Notes under the pieces: model-generated
What the model saw: only the letters and a program-made list of their open reading frames with translations
Database searches by the model: none
What the model was told of the DNA's origin: nothing
Assembly (NCBI RefSeq): GCF_003415675.1
Contig: NZ_QFZK01000016.1
Span: 1-64,000, forward strand
Source: Rhodoferax lacus
Lineage (GTDB): Bacteria; Pseudomonadota; Gammaproteobacteria; Burkholderiales; Burkholderiaceae_C
Length of the DNA: 64,000 nucleotides
Direction: 5' to 3'
Part shown: positions 35,438-44,253 of the stretch, piece by piece
Numbering within the stretch: position 1 is the first letter of the stretch
Layout of the letters: each line of letters starts with the position of its first letter
Translations under genes and position numbers: made by a program

Positions 35438-35928
35438 GCGGCAGGCCCGGTAGCGCCCAGCGTGCTGAGGCTTTGCAGCAGGGCCGCGCCCAGTGGCGTG
35501 TGGCTGTGCAGCGTGGCCTGGCGGGCCGATTCATTGAAGGTCTGCAAAGCAATCTCCAGGTCGGCCTGGGGCAACAGGCCTTCGGCCTTTTGCGGCCACT
35601 CCACCAGCTTCAGGCCGGGACTGGCAAAAATGTCCCGAAAGCCCGCGTCCTCCCACTCCTGCGGATCATTGAAGCGGTAGAAGTCAAAGTGCCAGATGGG
35701 GAAGGCCTCGGTCTCATACGATTCCACAATCGCATAGGTGGGGCTCTTGATGCGGCCGGTCACGCCCAGGGCCTGCAACAGGTGGCGCGCCAGCGTGGTC
35801 TTGCCCGCGCCCAGATCGCCCTGCAGGGTGATGAAGGCCTGGCCCAGTTCGGGCAGGCGTGCCAGCGTTTGCGCAAAGGCTTGCGTGGCCGACTCGTCGG
35901 GCCACTGCAGTTGCAGAGGGGCCTGCAT
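35434..35928 (-). CDS. tsaE: tRNA threonylcarbamoyladenosine biosynthesis ATPase TsaE
   Basis: 164 residues from ATG 35928 (MQAPLQLQWPDESATQAFAQ). The P-loop is LQGDLGAGKTTLARHLL, and the TsaE signature SPTYAIVESYE and HFDFYRFNDPQEWEDAGF are complete. TsaE supports TsaB/TsaD in making t6A37 of tRNAs reading ANN codons. The longer frame upstream overlaps queG and was rejected. It is divergent from queG and followed by amiC, a common betaproteobacterial order. Confidence 0.94.
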   Translation of the reverse strand: MQAPLQLQWPDESATQAFAQTLARLPELGQAFITLQGDLGAGKTTLARHLLQALGVTGRIKSPTYAIVESYETEAFPIWHFDFYRFNDPQEWEDAGFRDIFASPGLKLVEWPQKAEGLLPQADLEIALQTFNESARQATLHSHTPLGAALLQSLSTLGATGPAA

Positions 35929-35964
35929 GGCCCCTGCGACCAAGGCGGTTTTGGCTTCGCTTCC

Positions 35965-35970
35965 TACAAT
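35965..35970 (+). promoter_or_regulatory. -10 element for queG, nearly leaderless
   Basis: TACAAT, with expected start near 35977 and the queG ATG at 35980, leaving no room for a ribosome-binding site. Confidence 0.45.
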
Positions 35971-35979
35971 AGGCAATTG

Positions 35980-37095
35980 ATGATCCACAGCGCTCCATTC
36001 GACAACACATTGCTTGCGCACCTGCGCGCAAGCGCTCTTCTGCTTGGATTCTCCCAAATTGGCGTGGCCGGTGTGGATTTATCGTCCGCAGAGCCCGGAT
36101 TGCTGGCCTGGCTGGCCCAGGGATTCCATGGCGACATGCACTACATGGCCAGCCACGGCCTCAAGCGCGCGCGTCCGGCCGAGCTGGTGCCGGGCACCGT
36201 GAGCGTGATCACCGCGCGCATGGATTACCTGCCCGCCGACACACCCGCCGACTGGCAAGCCCTTGAGCTGCAGCGTTTGCACAGGCCGGGCGAGGGCGTG
36301 GTGTCGCTGTATGCGCGGGGGCGGGACTACCACAAGGTCTTGCGCAGCCGACTGCAAAAGCTGGCCGATGTGCTGAGCGCGCAGGTGGGCCCGCTGGGCT
36401 ACCGCGTGTTTACCGACTCGGCCCCGGTGCTGGAGGCCGAGCTGGCCAGCCGCAGCGGCCAGGGCTGGCGCGGCAAGCACACCCTGGTGCTGAACCGCGA
36501 AGCCGGCTCGATGTTTTTTCTGGGTGAAATCTATGTGGACCTGGCGTTGCCTGCGACCTCTTCCGTGCAGGACCATTGCGGCAGCTGCAGCGCCTGCATC
36601 AGCGTCTGCCCCACGCAGGCCATTTTGGGCCCGCACCGGCTGGACGCGCGGCGTTGCATTTCGTACCTGACGATTGAACACGCGGGCAGCATTGACCTTG
36701 CCTTGCGGCCGCTGATTGGCAACCGCATCTACGGCTGCGACGACTGCCAGCTGGTCTGCCCCTGGAACAAGTTTGCCCAGCGCGCCAGTCTGCCCGACTT
36801 TGATGCCCGAGGTGGCTTGGCCGGGCAGGACCTGTGCGCGCTGCTGGGCTGGAGCGAGGCGCAGTTTTTGCAGCGCACCGAGGGCAGCCCCCTACGCCGC
36901 ATAGGCCATGCGCGCTGGCTGCGCAATGTGGCATTGGCCTTGGGCAATGCGCTGCGGGTGACCCTGGATACCGCAGAGCGCCGGCGCCTGCAGGCCGCGC
37001 TGCAAAGCCGCCTGGGCCACGAGAGCGAGGTGGTGCGCGAGCAGGTGCAATGGGCATTGGAACAAGGCAATCACTTTGAAGGAGCAACCCCATGA
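35980..37095 (+). CDS. queG: epoxyqueuosine reductase QueG
   Basis: 371 residues from ATG 35980. It performs the last step of queuosine synthesis in tRNA with a cobalamin and two [4Fe-4S] clusters. The cluster cysteines are in HCGSCSACISVCPTQAI (~200) and GCDDCQLVCPWNKFA (~255). RARPAELVPGTVSVI and YARGRDYHKVLRSRL belong to the N-terminal cobalamin-binding domain. Upstream frame extensions cross tsaE and are shadows. Its stop overlaps the next start by 4 bp (ATGA). Confidence 0.94.
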   Translation: MIHSAPFDNTLLAHLRASALLLGFSQIGVAGVDLSSAEPGLLAWLAQGFHGDMHYMASHGLKRARPAELVPGTVSVITARMDYLPADTPADWQALELQRLHRPGEGVVSLYARGRDYHKVLRSRLQKLADVLSAQVGPLGYRVFTDSAPVLEAELASRSGQGWRGKHTLVLNREAGSMFFLGEIYVDLALPATSSVQDHCGSCSACISVCPTQAILGPHRLDARRCISYLTIEHAGSIDLALRPLIGNRIYGCDDCQLVCPWNKFAQRASLPDFDARGGLAGQDLCALLGWSEAQFLQRTEGSPLRRIGHARWLRNVALALGNALRVTLDTAERRRLQAALQSRLGHESEVVREQVQWALEQGNHFEGATP

Positions 37096-37907
37096 ATTCA
37101 GAGACCACGAACCACTACGACCTGCTGGTGATAGACCCGCAAAACGACTTCCTGGACATAGCCGGTGCCACGCTGCCCGTGGTTGGAGCCAACGCCGACA
37201 TGCAGCGCCTGGCCGACTGGCTGCTGGCGCATTGGGCGCAGGTGCAATCCATCACCGTCACCCTGGACTCGCATGCCAGCGTGGGCGTGGAGCGCACCAG
37301 CTTCTGGCAGGACGCGCAGGGTCAGCCGCTGCCGCCCTTCACGCTGGTTGCCGCCGCTGACGTGCAGGCCGGCCGCTACCTGCCGCGCCATGCCGCGCAC
37401 ACGGCCGAGGTGCTGCGCTACCTGCAGGCACTGGAGTCCGGCGGCCAGCGCCAGCTCATCGTGTGGCCGGTGCACTGCGTGGTGGGCACCTGGGGCCACA
37501 ACATCCACAGCGGTTTGGCAGAGGCCCTTGCCGCATGGGAGGCGCAGTCCGGCCAGGTCTGCAACAAGGTGCTCAAGGGGCAGCACCCGCTGACCGAACA
37601 GTACAGCGCCTTTCGCGCCGAAGTGCCGCGCGCTGACGATGCACGCACCCAGCTCAACCAGGCCTTGCTGCAGCAACTCGCCGCTTCACCGAACACCCTG
37701 CTGGTGGCCGGTGAAGCGCTCAGCCATTGCGTCGCCTGTTCAGTGGATGACCTGCTGGCGCACCTGCCACCAGAGCGCCTGCGGCACACCGTGCTGCTGA
37801 CCGACTGCATGAGCCCGGTGAGTGGCTTTGAGGCTGCTGGCCAGGCCTTTTTGCAGCGTGCGCGTGCGGGCGGCCTACAGACCCAGCGGCTGGCAGAGCT
37901 TGCGTGA
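37092..37907 (+). CDS. isochorismatase-like cysteine hydrolase
   Basis: 271 residues with the nicotinamidase/isochorismatase fold. The catalytic triad can be placed at Asp15 (LVIDPQNDF), the Lys in KVLKGQHPLTEQYSAF and the Cys of GEALSHCVACSV (~213). VWPVHCVVGTWG is the usual metal-side loop. Length is close to nicotinamidases, but the region after the Lys is diverged. Substrate could be nicotinamide or another amide. It is translationally coupled to queG. Confidence 0.78.
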   Translation: MNSETTNHYDLLVIDPQNDFLDIAGATLPVVGANADMQRLADWLLAHWAQVQSITVTLDSHASVGVERTSFWQDAQGQPLPPFTLVAAADVQAGRYLPRHAAHTAEVLRYLQALESGGQRQLIVWPVHCVVGTWGHNIHSGLAEALAAWEAQSGQVCNKVLKGQHPLTEQYSAFRAEVPRADDARTQLNQALLQQLAASPNTLLVAGEALSHCVACSVDDLLAHLPPERLRHTVLLTDCMSPVSGFEAAGQAFLQRARAGGLQTQRLAELA

Positions 37908-37946
37908 GCGGGCGGCACGTTGGCTGGTGAGGGTGCTTGCTGCTTT

Positions 37947-38864
37947 CTACAAGGGCAGTAGCCGCAGCACACCCAGCGCAAACGACAGGCTGGCCATGCC
38001 CAGGAGGGTGGACAGCGTGACCAGCCCGGCCACATAGGCGCCGTCATAGCCCATGCGCGCGGCCAGTACATAGGCGGTGGAGGCTGTGGGCAGGGCCGAG
38101 AAGGCCAGCAGGATGGTGGTTTGCAGGGCGTTCAGGCCGAACAGCTGGGCCAGCGCCCAGGCCACCAGGGGCATGATGAAGTGACGTATGGCCAGCACCG
38201 CCAGCCCAAGAGCCTTGCCGCGCGACAGTGCGCCCAGCTGCATGCCAGCCCCGGCGGCCATCAGGCCCAGTGCCAGGGCCGCTGCGCCCACCCGGTTGAC
38301 CGTGGGCTCGGCCCAGTGCGGCAGGTGCAGGCCCAGCACATTGGCAAGCAGACCGGCTGCCGTTCCCAGTACCAGCGGGTTGCGCAGCAACTCGTGCCAG
38401 AAGCCGCGCTCGGCATGGCGCGCCATGGGCCACACGGCAGCCATGTTGAACAGGGGCACGCACACGCCAATCAGCACCGCAATCAGCAGCAGGCCCTCGG
38501 GGCCGGCCAGCTTGTCGGCAAGGGCCAGGCCGATAAAGGAGTTGAAGCGAAACGCCACCTGCGCACTGGCCGCATGCTGGCGCCTGTCGATATGGCGGCC
38601 CAGCAGGGGCACAAAGGGCAGGGCATAGGCCAGGGCGATGCCCACCAGGCCCAGGGCCCAGCCCGCGCCAATCAGGCTGGAGGCCGCGCGCAAGTCCAGC
38701 GTGGTCTTGGAAATGGACTGGAACAGCAGCACCGGAAACAGGAAGAAATACACCAGCGCATCCACCTGTTGCCAGACGGTGCGGTTCAGGCTGGTGAAGC
38801 GGCAGACCAGAAAGCCGCAGAGGATGAGCGAGAAATCGGGGAAGAGCAGTTGCGCGTAATTCAC
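37947..38864 (-). CDS. AEC (auxin efflux carrier) family transporter
   Basis: 305 residues from a GTG at 38864, giving MNYAQLLFPDFSLILCGFL as the N-terminus, the form expected for the family. GGAGG is only 1 nt from the GTG, and an in-frame TTG at 38888 is the alternative. There are about ten hydrophobic helices in two five-helix halves; the second half includes LGTAAGLLANVLGLHLPHWA and LAFSALPTASTAYVLAARMG. AEC proteins export organic acids or other solutes. Substrate is unknown. Confidence 0.8.
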   Translation of the reverse strand: MNYAQLLFPDFSLILCGFLVCRFTSLNRTVWQQVDALVYFFLFPVLLFQSISKTTLDLRAASSLIGAGWALGLVGIALAYALPFVPLLGRHIDRRQHAASAQVAFRFNSFIGLALADKLAGPEGLLLIAVLIGVCVPLFNMAAVWPMARHAERGFWHELLRNPLVLGTAAGLLANVLGLHLPHWAEPTVNRVGAAALALGLMAAGAGMQLGALSRGKALGLAVLAIRHFIMPLVAWALAQLFGLNALQTTILLAFSALPTASTAYVLAARMGYDGAYVAGLVTLSTLLGMASLSFALGVLRLLPL

Positions 38865-38911
38865 GCCTCCAGAATACCAGCGAAGCAATGCGTGCCTGCC
38901 GCCATGGCGCT

Positions 38912-38917
38912 TAAACT
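38912..38917 (+). promoter_or_regulatory. -10-like element for xerD, nearly leaderless
   Basis: TAAACT, with expected start near 38924 and the ATG at 38927. Confidence 0.35.
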
Positions 38918-38926
38918 GCAGCGGCC

Positions 38927-39847
38927 ATGTCCACCACCCACTTTGACGCCAGCCAGAACGCCATTGACACTTTCATCGACGCCATCTGGCTGGAAGAAGG
39001 CTTGTCCAAAAACACGCTGGCCGCCTACCGCCGCGATCTGACGCTGTACGGCAAATGGCTGTCGGAGCAGGGGCGCACGCTCAACGACACGGCCGAGGTG
39101 GATTTGCAGGCTTACTTTGCGCACCGGCACACCCCGGGCAGCAAGGCCACCAGCGCCAACCGGCGCCTGACCGTCTTCAAGCGCTACTTCCGCTGGGCCC
39201 TGCGCGAGAGCCAGACCAGCGCGGACCCCACGCTCAAGCTGCAGTCCGCCAAGCAGGCCCTGCGCGTGCCCAAGACCCTGACCGAGGCGCAGGTGGAAGC
39301 CCTGCTGGCCGCACCCGACACCTCCAACGCACTGGGTGTGCGTGACCGCACCATGCTGGAGCTCATGTATGCCAGCGGCCTGCGCGTGAGTGAACTGGTG
39401 GACTTGCGGGTGTTCAACGTCAGCCTGAACGACAACGTGCTGCGCGTGCTGGGCAAGGGCTCCAAGGAGCGCCTGGTGCCCTTTGGCGAGGTGGCAGCCC
39501 TCTGGTTGCGCCAGTACCTGGGCGCACCGCGCCAGGAACTGTTGGCCGGCAAGCAGACCGAGGACCTGTTCATCACCTCGCGCGGCGCGAACGCCGGCAG
39601 CGCCATGTCACGCGTGATGTTCTGGATGCTGGTGAGAAAGTACGCCCTGGCGGCGGGCATCACGCAAAAACTCTCACCCCACACCCTGCGCCACGCCTTT
39701 GCCACCCATTTGCTCAACCACGGCGCCGACCTGCGCGCGGTGCAAATGCTGCTGGGCCACGCCGACATATCCACCACCACGATTTACACCCATGTGGCGC
39801 GTGAACGCCTGGCGCAGCTGCACGCGGCGCACCACCCGCGGGGCTAG
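38927..39847 (+). CDS. xerD: site-specific tyrosine recombinase XerD
   Basis: 306 residues. All catalytic residues are present with XerD spacing: Arg153 (SGLRVSEL), Lys177 (GKGSKER), His252 and Arg255 (PHTLRHAF), His278 (LLGHADI) and Tyr287 (TIYTHV). The N-terminal SAM-like DNA-binding domain covers ~11-95. With XerC it resolves chromosome dimers at dif. It stands alone as an ORF and is followed by tandem 82-bp repeats. No dif-like site was recognised nearby. Confidence 0.95.
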   Translation: MSTTHFDASQNAIDTFIDAIWLEEGLSKNTLAAYRRDLTLYGKWLSEQGRTLNDTAEVDLQAYFAHRHTPGSKATSANRRLTVFKRYFRWALRESQTSADPTLKLQSAKQALRVPKTLTEAQVEALLAAPDTSNALGVRDRTMLELMYASGLRVSELVDLRVFNVSLNDNVLRVLGKGSKERLVPFGEVAALWLRQYLGAPRQELLAGKQTEDLFITSRGANAGSAMSRVMFWMLVRKYALAAGITQKLSPHTLRHAFATHLLNHGADLRAVQMLLGHADISTTTIYTHVARERLAQLHAAHHPRG

Positions 39848-39854
39848 ACAGCCA

Positions 39855-40041
39855 CACGCAGTGGCAAGCGTGGGGGCCGCGTCCCGCCGCCGGGCCGCCC
39901 CAAGGCGGGACAGCCCCCTTGGGGGGCAGCGCAGCACACGCAGTGGCAAGCGTGGGGGCCGCGTCCCGCCGCCGGGCCGCCCCAAGGCGGGACGGCCCCC
40001 TTGGGGGGCAGCGCAGCACACGCAGTGGCAAGCGTGGGGGT
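39855..40041. repeat. tandem 82-bp GC-rich repeat, 2.3 copies
   Basis: The unit begins CACGCAGTGGCAAGCGTGGG and ends GGCAGCGCAGCA. Copies are 39855-39936 and 39937-40018, plus a partial copy 40019-40041, with a single visible mismatch (GGGACAGCC versus GGGACGGCC). Each unit contains inverted segments (GGCCGCCCCAAGGCGGGAC and CCCCCTTGGGGGG). A related, inverted and diverged copy lies between kdsA and pyrG (46744-46815). This looks like a dispersed intergenic repeat that has duplicated locally. Confidence 0.9.
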
Positions 40042-41298
40042 CTAATTCGCCAGAGTTTCGGCCCAGGCCAGGGCTTGCAGGTGCGCCCAGTTGACCTGGT
40101 TGCTGCTCAGGTCCAGGGCCGCGATGGCGCTGGCAAAGCTTTTTTCGTCCGAGGATTCACAGGCCACGGTGACCTTCAGAAAGGCCGCCAACGGCCCCGT
40201 TCCGTGCAGCAGGGCGTCGCTGACTTGCTGCGGCAGGGTCACAGCAGCCAGCGCTGCCTCCATGGAAATCCCCAGCATGGTGTCCAGCAGCGAGAAGACG
40301 CCCACCACAAAGGCGTTGTCGCAGTCTTCGGCCGAAAGCTTCTCCAGCGCCAGCAGTTCCATCAGGCGGCCACGCACCACCGCCGTGGTGGCAACCGCTG
40401 GCGGCATGTTCGACGCGGCGGAGGTGGTCATCAGCAGTGCGGCCCACTTGAACAGGCGGTTGAGCCCCAGCAGCATCACGGCGTGCTTGAAGGACGTCAC
40501 CTCGGTGCGCATGCCAAAGCCGGCCGAATTGATGAAGCGCAGCAGGTTGAAGGACAGCATGGCATCGTGCTTGAGCAGTTCCTCGATCTCGGCGGTGCTG
40601 GACTGTTTGCGCACCAGGTCGATCAACCGCATGATGTTGACCTGTGAAGGGCTCATGCGCTGGCCTTCCAGGATCACCGGCTTGGCAAACCAGAAGCCTT
40701 GGTACAAGGTGATGCCCAGGTCCTTGAGCAACAGGAATTGCGCTTCGGTCTCGACCTTTTCCGCTATCAATACGGCCTGGGACTTGGAGGTCGCCAGTTT
40801 GACAAACCCAGCTACCGCTTCGGGTTTGAGTACCGATAAATCAAACTTGATGAAGGCCGCCAGTGGCAGCCAGGACTCGTAGGAGCGCGTCAACACCGAG
40901 TATTCAAAAGCCATTTTGAAGCCGCGCTGCTTGAGTTGCTGCAGTTTGGGCACATGGTTGATGATCTCATCCACCTGGGACAGGGGCAGTGCGGGCACTT
41001 CCAGTACTACGCGCTCGGGCACCACCAGATCCAGATGGCCACCGGCCAGGCTGTCGTGGGTGCAGTTGATGAAGATGGTTTTGTTGCTGGCCAGGGAGTC
41101 GTTCTCGGCCATGGAGAGGGCATTGAACAGCAACTGCGCGTCGCTGGCGGCAGTGTGCGCGCTGGCGTTCAAGGAGCGGTCAAACAGCTCGTACCCATAC
41201 ACACGGCGGTCAATGTCCAGAATCGCCTGCCGCGCAATAGCCCGGCCTGGGCCTGAAGTCGAAGGCGTCAGCGGCATGGGGACGGTGGTTTCATTCAT
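40042..41298 (-). CDS. EAL-HDOD domain signalling protein (YuxH-like)
   Basis: 418 residues. The N-terminal ~200 residues resemble an EAL domain, but the EAL signature is degenerate ([38 protein letters not shown]). Metal-binding residues for c-di-GMP hydrolysis are therefore probably missing. The C-terminal ~200 residues are an HDOD domain ([40 protein letters not shown], and [16 protein letters not shown]). Such proteins are regulatory scaffolds in motility or second-messenger signalling. The gene is monocistronic. Its 3' end abuts the 82-bp repeats. Confidence 0.88.
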   Translation of the reverse strand: MNETTVPMPLTPSTSGPGRAIARQAILDIDRRVYGYELFDRSLNASAHTAASDAQLLFNALSMAENDSLASNKTIFINCTHDSLAGGHLDLVVPERVVLEVPALPLSQVDEIINHVPKLQQLKQRGFKMAFEYSVLTRSYESWLPLAAFIKFDLSVLKPEAVAGFVKLATSKSQAVLIAEKVETEAQFLLLKDLGITLYQGFWFAKPVILEGQRMSPSQVNIMRLIDLVRKQSSTAEIEELLKHDAMLSFNLLRFINSAGFGMRTEVTSFKHAVMLLGLNRLFKWAALLMTTSAASNMPPAVATTAVVRGRLMELLALEKLSAEDCDNAFVVGVFSLLDTMLGISMEAALAAVTLPQQVSDALLHGTGPLAAFLKVTVACESSDEKSFASAIAALDLSSNQVNWAHLQALAWAETLAN

Positions 41299-41380
41299 GG
41301 ATGCATGTTCTCAAACTGGCTCTGCGCATCATTCTAGACCGCGCATCCTCAAAGGTGCAGCTTTGTGGACCTGAATGGCC

Positions 41381-42184
41381 TCAGGCGGGAGTTGGCGGCA
41401 GGGCGTCCAGTTCAGCCTGTGTAAACCCCGCCGCCTTGCGGGCCGCCAGATTGAAGGGTGGCTTGAGGCTGGGGCCGCCATGCTGGCTGGCCATCTGCGC
41501 ATGGAAGCTGGCGCTGTCCAGGCCATCGCGCTGGCACAGCCAGTGGTACCAGTGGTTGCCAATGGCCACATGGCCCACCTCTTCGCGCAGGATGGTGTCC
41601 AGAATCTCGACGGCCTGCAGGGCCGCCACCGTGCCCACTTTACGCAGCTTGGCCTGGATGATGGGTGTTGCGTCCAGGCCGCGCGCCTCCAGCGTGCGTG
41701 GTACCAGGGCCATGCGTGCGGCCACGTCGTGGCGGGTGTTCTCGGCCATGGTCCACAGGCCGTCGTGGGCCGGGAAGTCGCCATAGGTGTGGCCCACGCT
41801 GGCCAGGTGGTCGGCCAGCAGGCTGTAATGCTGTGACTCTTCAAAGGCCACGCGCAGCCAGTCGCGGTAGTAGGCCTCGGGCAGGGCGGCAAAGCGCCAG
41901 ATGGCGTCCAGTGCGAGATTGATGGCGTTGAACTCGATGTGGGCGATGGAATGCACCAGCGAGGCGTGGCCCAGTGGTGTGAACGGCGAGCGCCGTGGTA
42001 CTTCTTTGGGCAGGACCAAAACGGGTTGCGCTGGCCGCCCTGGGTGCTGGGGCGGATTGAATGTGGCCGTGGTGTCCACAGTCAGCGCTTCGCGCTCTTG
42101 CCACAGGGCCTGCACGGCCGCGACCTTGGCGGCGGGGTCTGCCAGGGTGAATGCGGCGAGTGCGCCGCGTCGGAGTTCCATCAT
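41381..42184 (-). CDS. DUF455 ferritin-like protein
   Basis: 267 residues starting with two consecutive methionines (42184, 42181). The core has ferritin-like iron ligands: AHIEFNAINLALDAIWRFA, FEESQHYSLLADHL and EVGHVAIGNHWYHWLC, the E-ExxH pattern typical of DUF455. The family's function is not established; a redox or hydroxylase role is possible. A -10-like TAGAAT ends 8 nt from the ATG and overlaps the -10 of the divergent carbonic anhydrase gene. Confidence 0.85.
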   Translation of the reverse strand: MMELRRGALAAFTLADPAAKVAAVQALWQEREALTVDTTATFNPPQHPGRPAQPVLVLPKEVPRRSPFTPLGHASLVHSIAHIEFNAINLALDAIWRFAALPEAYYRDWLRVAFEESQHYSLLADHLASVGHTYGDFPAHDGLWTMAENTRHDVAARMALVPRTLEARGLDATPIIQAKLRKVGTVAALQAVEILDTILREEVGHVAIGNHWYHWLCQRDGLDSASFHAQMASQHGGPSLKPPFNLAARKAAGFTQAELDALPPTPA

Positions 42185-42187
42185 CCC

Positions 42188-42197
42188 TACAATTCTA
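42188..42197. promoter_or_regulatory. overlapping divergent -10 boxes of the DUF455 and gamma-carbonic anhydrase genes
   Basis: The decamer TACAATTCTA holds TACAAT for the plus strand (42188-42193) and TAGAAT for the minus strand (42197-42192). Predicted starts are 42200 (plus, 24-nt leader with an RBS) and 42185 (minus, leaderless DUF455). Confidence 0.5.
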
Positions 42198-42223
42198 GGC
42201 ATAGCGGAACCAAGGAAGTAAAA

Positions 42224-42751
42224 ATGGCAGTGTATGAGTTGGACCAGGTCGCGCCCCGCGTGGCTGCAAGTGCGTGGATTGCCGACAGCGCGCAAGTGAT
42301 GGGCAATGTGGAACTGGGCGAAGACGTGAGCATCTGGTTTGGCACTGTGGTGCGCGGAGACACCGAAACCATCACGGTGGGCCGCGGCAGCAACATCCAG
42401 GACGGCAGCGTGCTGCATGCCGACGCCGGCAAGCCTCTGGTGATTGGCGAGAACGTCACCGTGGGCCACAAGGTGATGCTGCATGGCTGCACCGTGGGCG
42501 ACGGCTCGCTGATCGGCATAGGCGCCATCGTGCTCAATGGCGCGAAGATCGGGCGCGGCTGCCTTGTGGGTGCCGGTGCCCTGGTGACCGAGGGCAAGGA
42601 GTTTCCCGACGGCAGCATGATCATCGGCAGCCCGGCCAAGGCGGTGCGCCAACTCACGCCGGAGCAGCAGCAGGGCCTGCTCAACAGTGCCCAGCACTAC
42701 ATAGCCAACGCCGCACGCTTTCGCAGCGGCCTGAAAAAAATCAAGGAGTAG
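42224..42751 (+). CDS. gamma-carbonic anhydrase family protein (YrdA/CaiE-like)
   Basis: 175 residues forming a left-handed beta-helix of hexapeptide repeats (SIWFGTVVRGDTETITVGRG, NIQDGSVLHADAG, NVTVGHKVMLHGCTVGDGSL). The three metal histidines are in LHADAG, VGHKVM and LHGCTV. The start has AAGGAAG 5 nt upstream. Family members bind zinc or iron; many, such as YrdA, show little or no carbonic anhydrase activity. It is followed 3 bp later by hslO, so they form an operon. Confidence 0.9.
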   Translation: MAVYELDQVAPRVAASAWIADSAQVMGNVELGEDVSIWFGTVVRGDTETITVGRGSNIQDGSVLHADAGKPLVIGENVTVGHKVMLHGCTVGDGSLIGIGAIVLNGAKIGRGCLVGAGALVTEGKEFPDGSMIIGSPAKAVRQLTPEQQQGLLNSAQHYIANAARFRSGLKKIKE

Positions 42752-42754
42752 TGC

Positions 42755-43756
42755 ATGTCTGAACTGCACAAGTTTTTATTTGACGGTCTGCCGGTGCGCG
42801 GCGTGATCGTGCGCCTGACGGATGCCTGGACCGAAATCCTGCGCCGCCGCGCCACCAACACCGACACCGGCGCCTATGCAGAGCCCGTGCGGGACATGCT
42901 GGGCGAGATGACGGCCGCAGCCGCGCTGATGCAGGCCAACATCAAGTTCGATGGCTCGCTGGTGCTGCAGATTTTTGGCGACGGCCCGGTCAAGGTGGCG
43001 GTGGTGGAAGTGCAGTCGGACTTGGCCCTGCGCGCCACGGCCACGGTGCAACTGCAAGGTGGTGCGGCCCTGGGTGCCCACACCACGCTCAGCCAGATGG
43101 TCAATGCCCATAACAAGGGCCGCTGCGCCATCACGCTGGATGCCAACACCAAGTTCCCCGGCCAGCAGCCCTACCAGGGCGTGGTGCCCCTGTTTGATGA
43201 CCACGGCCAGCCGATAGAAAAACTCAGTGAGGTGCTGGAGCATTACATGCTGCAAAGCGAGCAGCTCGACACCACCCTGGTGCTGGCCGCCGATGACACG
43301 GTGGCTGCGGGCCTGTTGATCCAGCGCCTGCCCATGGCCGGTGTGGGCAATCTGGCGGGCAGCATGGTTTCCAAGGAGACCGAAGACCAGATCGGCCGCA
43401 ACGAAGACTACAACCGCATCGCCGTGCTGGCCTCCAGCCTCAAGCGCGAGGAGTTGCTGACGCTGGATGTGGACACCATCCTGCGACGCCTGTTCTGGGA
43501 AGAGGCCATTACCCGCTTCGAGCCCTTGGTGGGCGACACTGCCCCGCGCTTTCGCTGCAACTGCAGCCGCGAGCGCGTGGGCCGCATGATTGTCGGCCTG
43601 GGGCGCGAAGAGGCCGAGGAGATCCTGACCGAGCGTGCCGAAATCGAAGTGGGCTGCGAGTTCTGCGGCCTGCAATACCGCTTTGACCCGGTGGATGCGG
43701 CCCTGCTGTTTGTGGAGCCGGTGCAGATGGTGAGTGGCAGCGGCGAGGCGCAGTAG
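42755..43756 (+). CDS. hslO: redox-regulated chaperone Hsp33
   Basis: 333 residues. The redox switch cysteines are arranged as CNCS (near 268/270) and CEFC (near 301/304), which bind zinc when reduced and form disulfides on oxidation, activating holdase activity. The N-terminal substrate-binding domain includes LLGEMTAAAALMQANIKFDG. Length is slightly above E. coli Hsp33 (292). It is the second gene of a two-gene operon with the carbonic anhydrase homologue. Confidence 0.93.
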   Translation: MSELHKFLFDGLPVRGVIVRLTDAWTEILRRRATNTDTGAYAEPVRDMLGEMTAAAALMQANIKFDGSLVLQIFGDGPVKVAVVEVQSDLALRATATVQLQGGAALGAHTTLSQMVNAHNKGRCAITLDANTKFPGQQPYQGVVPLFDDHGQPIEKLSEVLEHYMLQSEQLDTTLVLAADDTVAAGLLIQRLPMAGVGNLAGSMVSKETEDQIGRNEDYNRIAVLASSLKREELLTLDVDTILRRLFWEEAITRFEPLVGDTAPRFRCNCSRERVGRMIVGLGREEAEEILTERAEIEVGCEFCGLQYRFDPVDAALLFVEPVQMVSGSGEAQ

Positions 43757-43776
43757 CGCCTTTTCCCTCCACGTGC

Positions 43777-44220
43777 TTATTCGGCAGGCTTTAGCAGCGC
43801 ACTGAACAGGCGGTGCTCGCATTCCGGGTCCGAGCACTTCTCACAGGGCCAGCGCCAAAGGCTGGGTGGCTGCGCCAGGCTGGCGGTGTCACGCGCATGG
43901 AAACGGATGGCCTGTAGCGCGCTATTGCAGCGCGCATCTGCCGAGCCATACAGCAGGGTGAAGGCCCATGCCTGCTGGGTCAGCCTGGTGCGCAGGGCTT
44001 GGTACGCGGCGAGGTGTTCTGCGGAGGCATCGGGGTCCGGGGTACAGAGCAAGACCAGGTCCATGCTGGCAAGCGCCTGCACAGCGTCCGGGGTCGGCTC
44101 CGCATCGGAAAAACCGATGTCCACCAGGCGGTAGTTGTCTGAGGGCGAGAGTGAGGATTGAAGCTGTGCCGCCAGTGCGGACAGGCCGACGCCGGGCGAA
44201 CCCACCAGGGCAATCTTCAT
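43777..44220 (-). CDS. hypothetical P-loop-like protein with C-terminal Cys/His cluster
   Basis: 147 residues from ATG 44220. The N-terminus MKIALVGSPGVGLSALAAQL resembles a Walker A loop, but the usual Lys before Ser/Thr is replaced by Leu. A VDIGF segment and LVLLCTPDPDASAEHL follow as in P-loop GTPases or deviant ATPases. The C-terminus has a compact WPCEKCSDPECEHRLF cluster (Cys-x2-Cys-x4-Cys-x-His) that could hold zinc or an iron-sulfur cluster. I do not recognise the family. It lies 33 bp downstream of ftsB on the same strand. Confidence 0.7.
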   Translation of the reverse strand: MKIALVGSPGVGLSALAAQLQSSLSPSDNYRLVDIGFSDAEPTPDAVQALASMDLVLLCTPDPDASAEHLAAYQALRTRLTQQAWAFTLLYGSADARCNSALQAIRFHARDTASLAQPPSLWRWPCEKCSDPECEHRLFSALLKPAE

Positions 44221-44253
44221 GGCAGGCAAACCCCGTACCAGCGAGGGAGCAGC

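Noticed and set aside
38880-38926. dif site next to xerD
   Set aside because: No 28-bp sequence with the two 11-bp Xer half-sites was found; xerD is usually not linked to dif.
39855-40041. CRISPR-like regular repeat
   Set aside because: The copies abut without spacers, only 2.3 units exist, and there are no cas genes.
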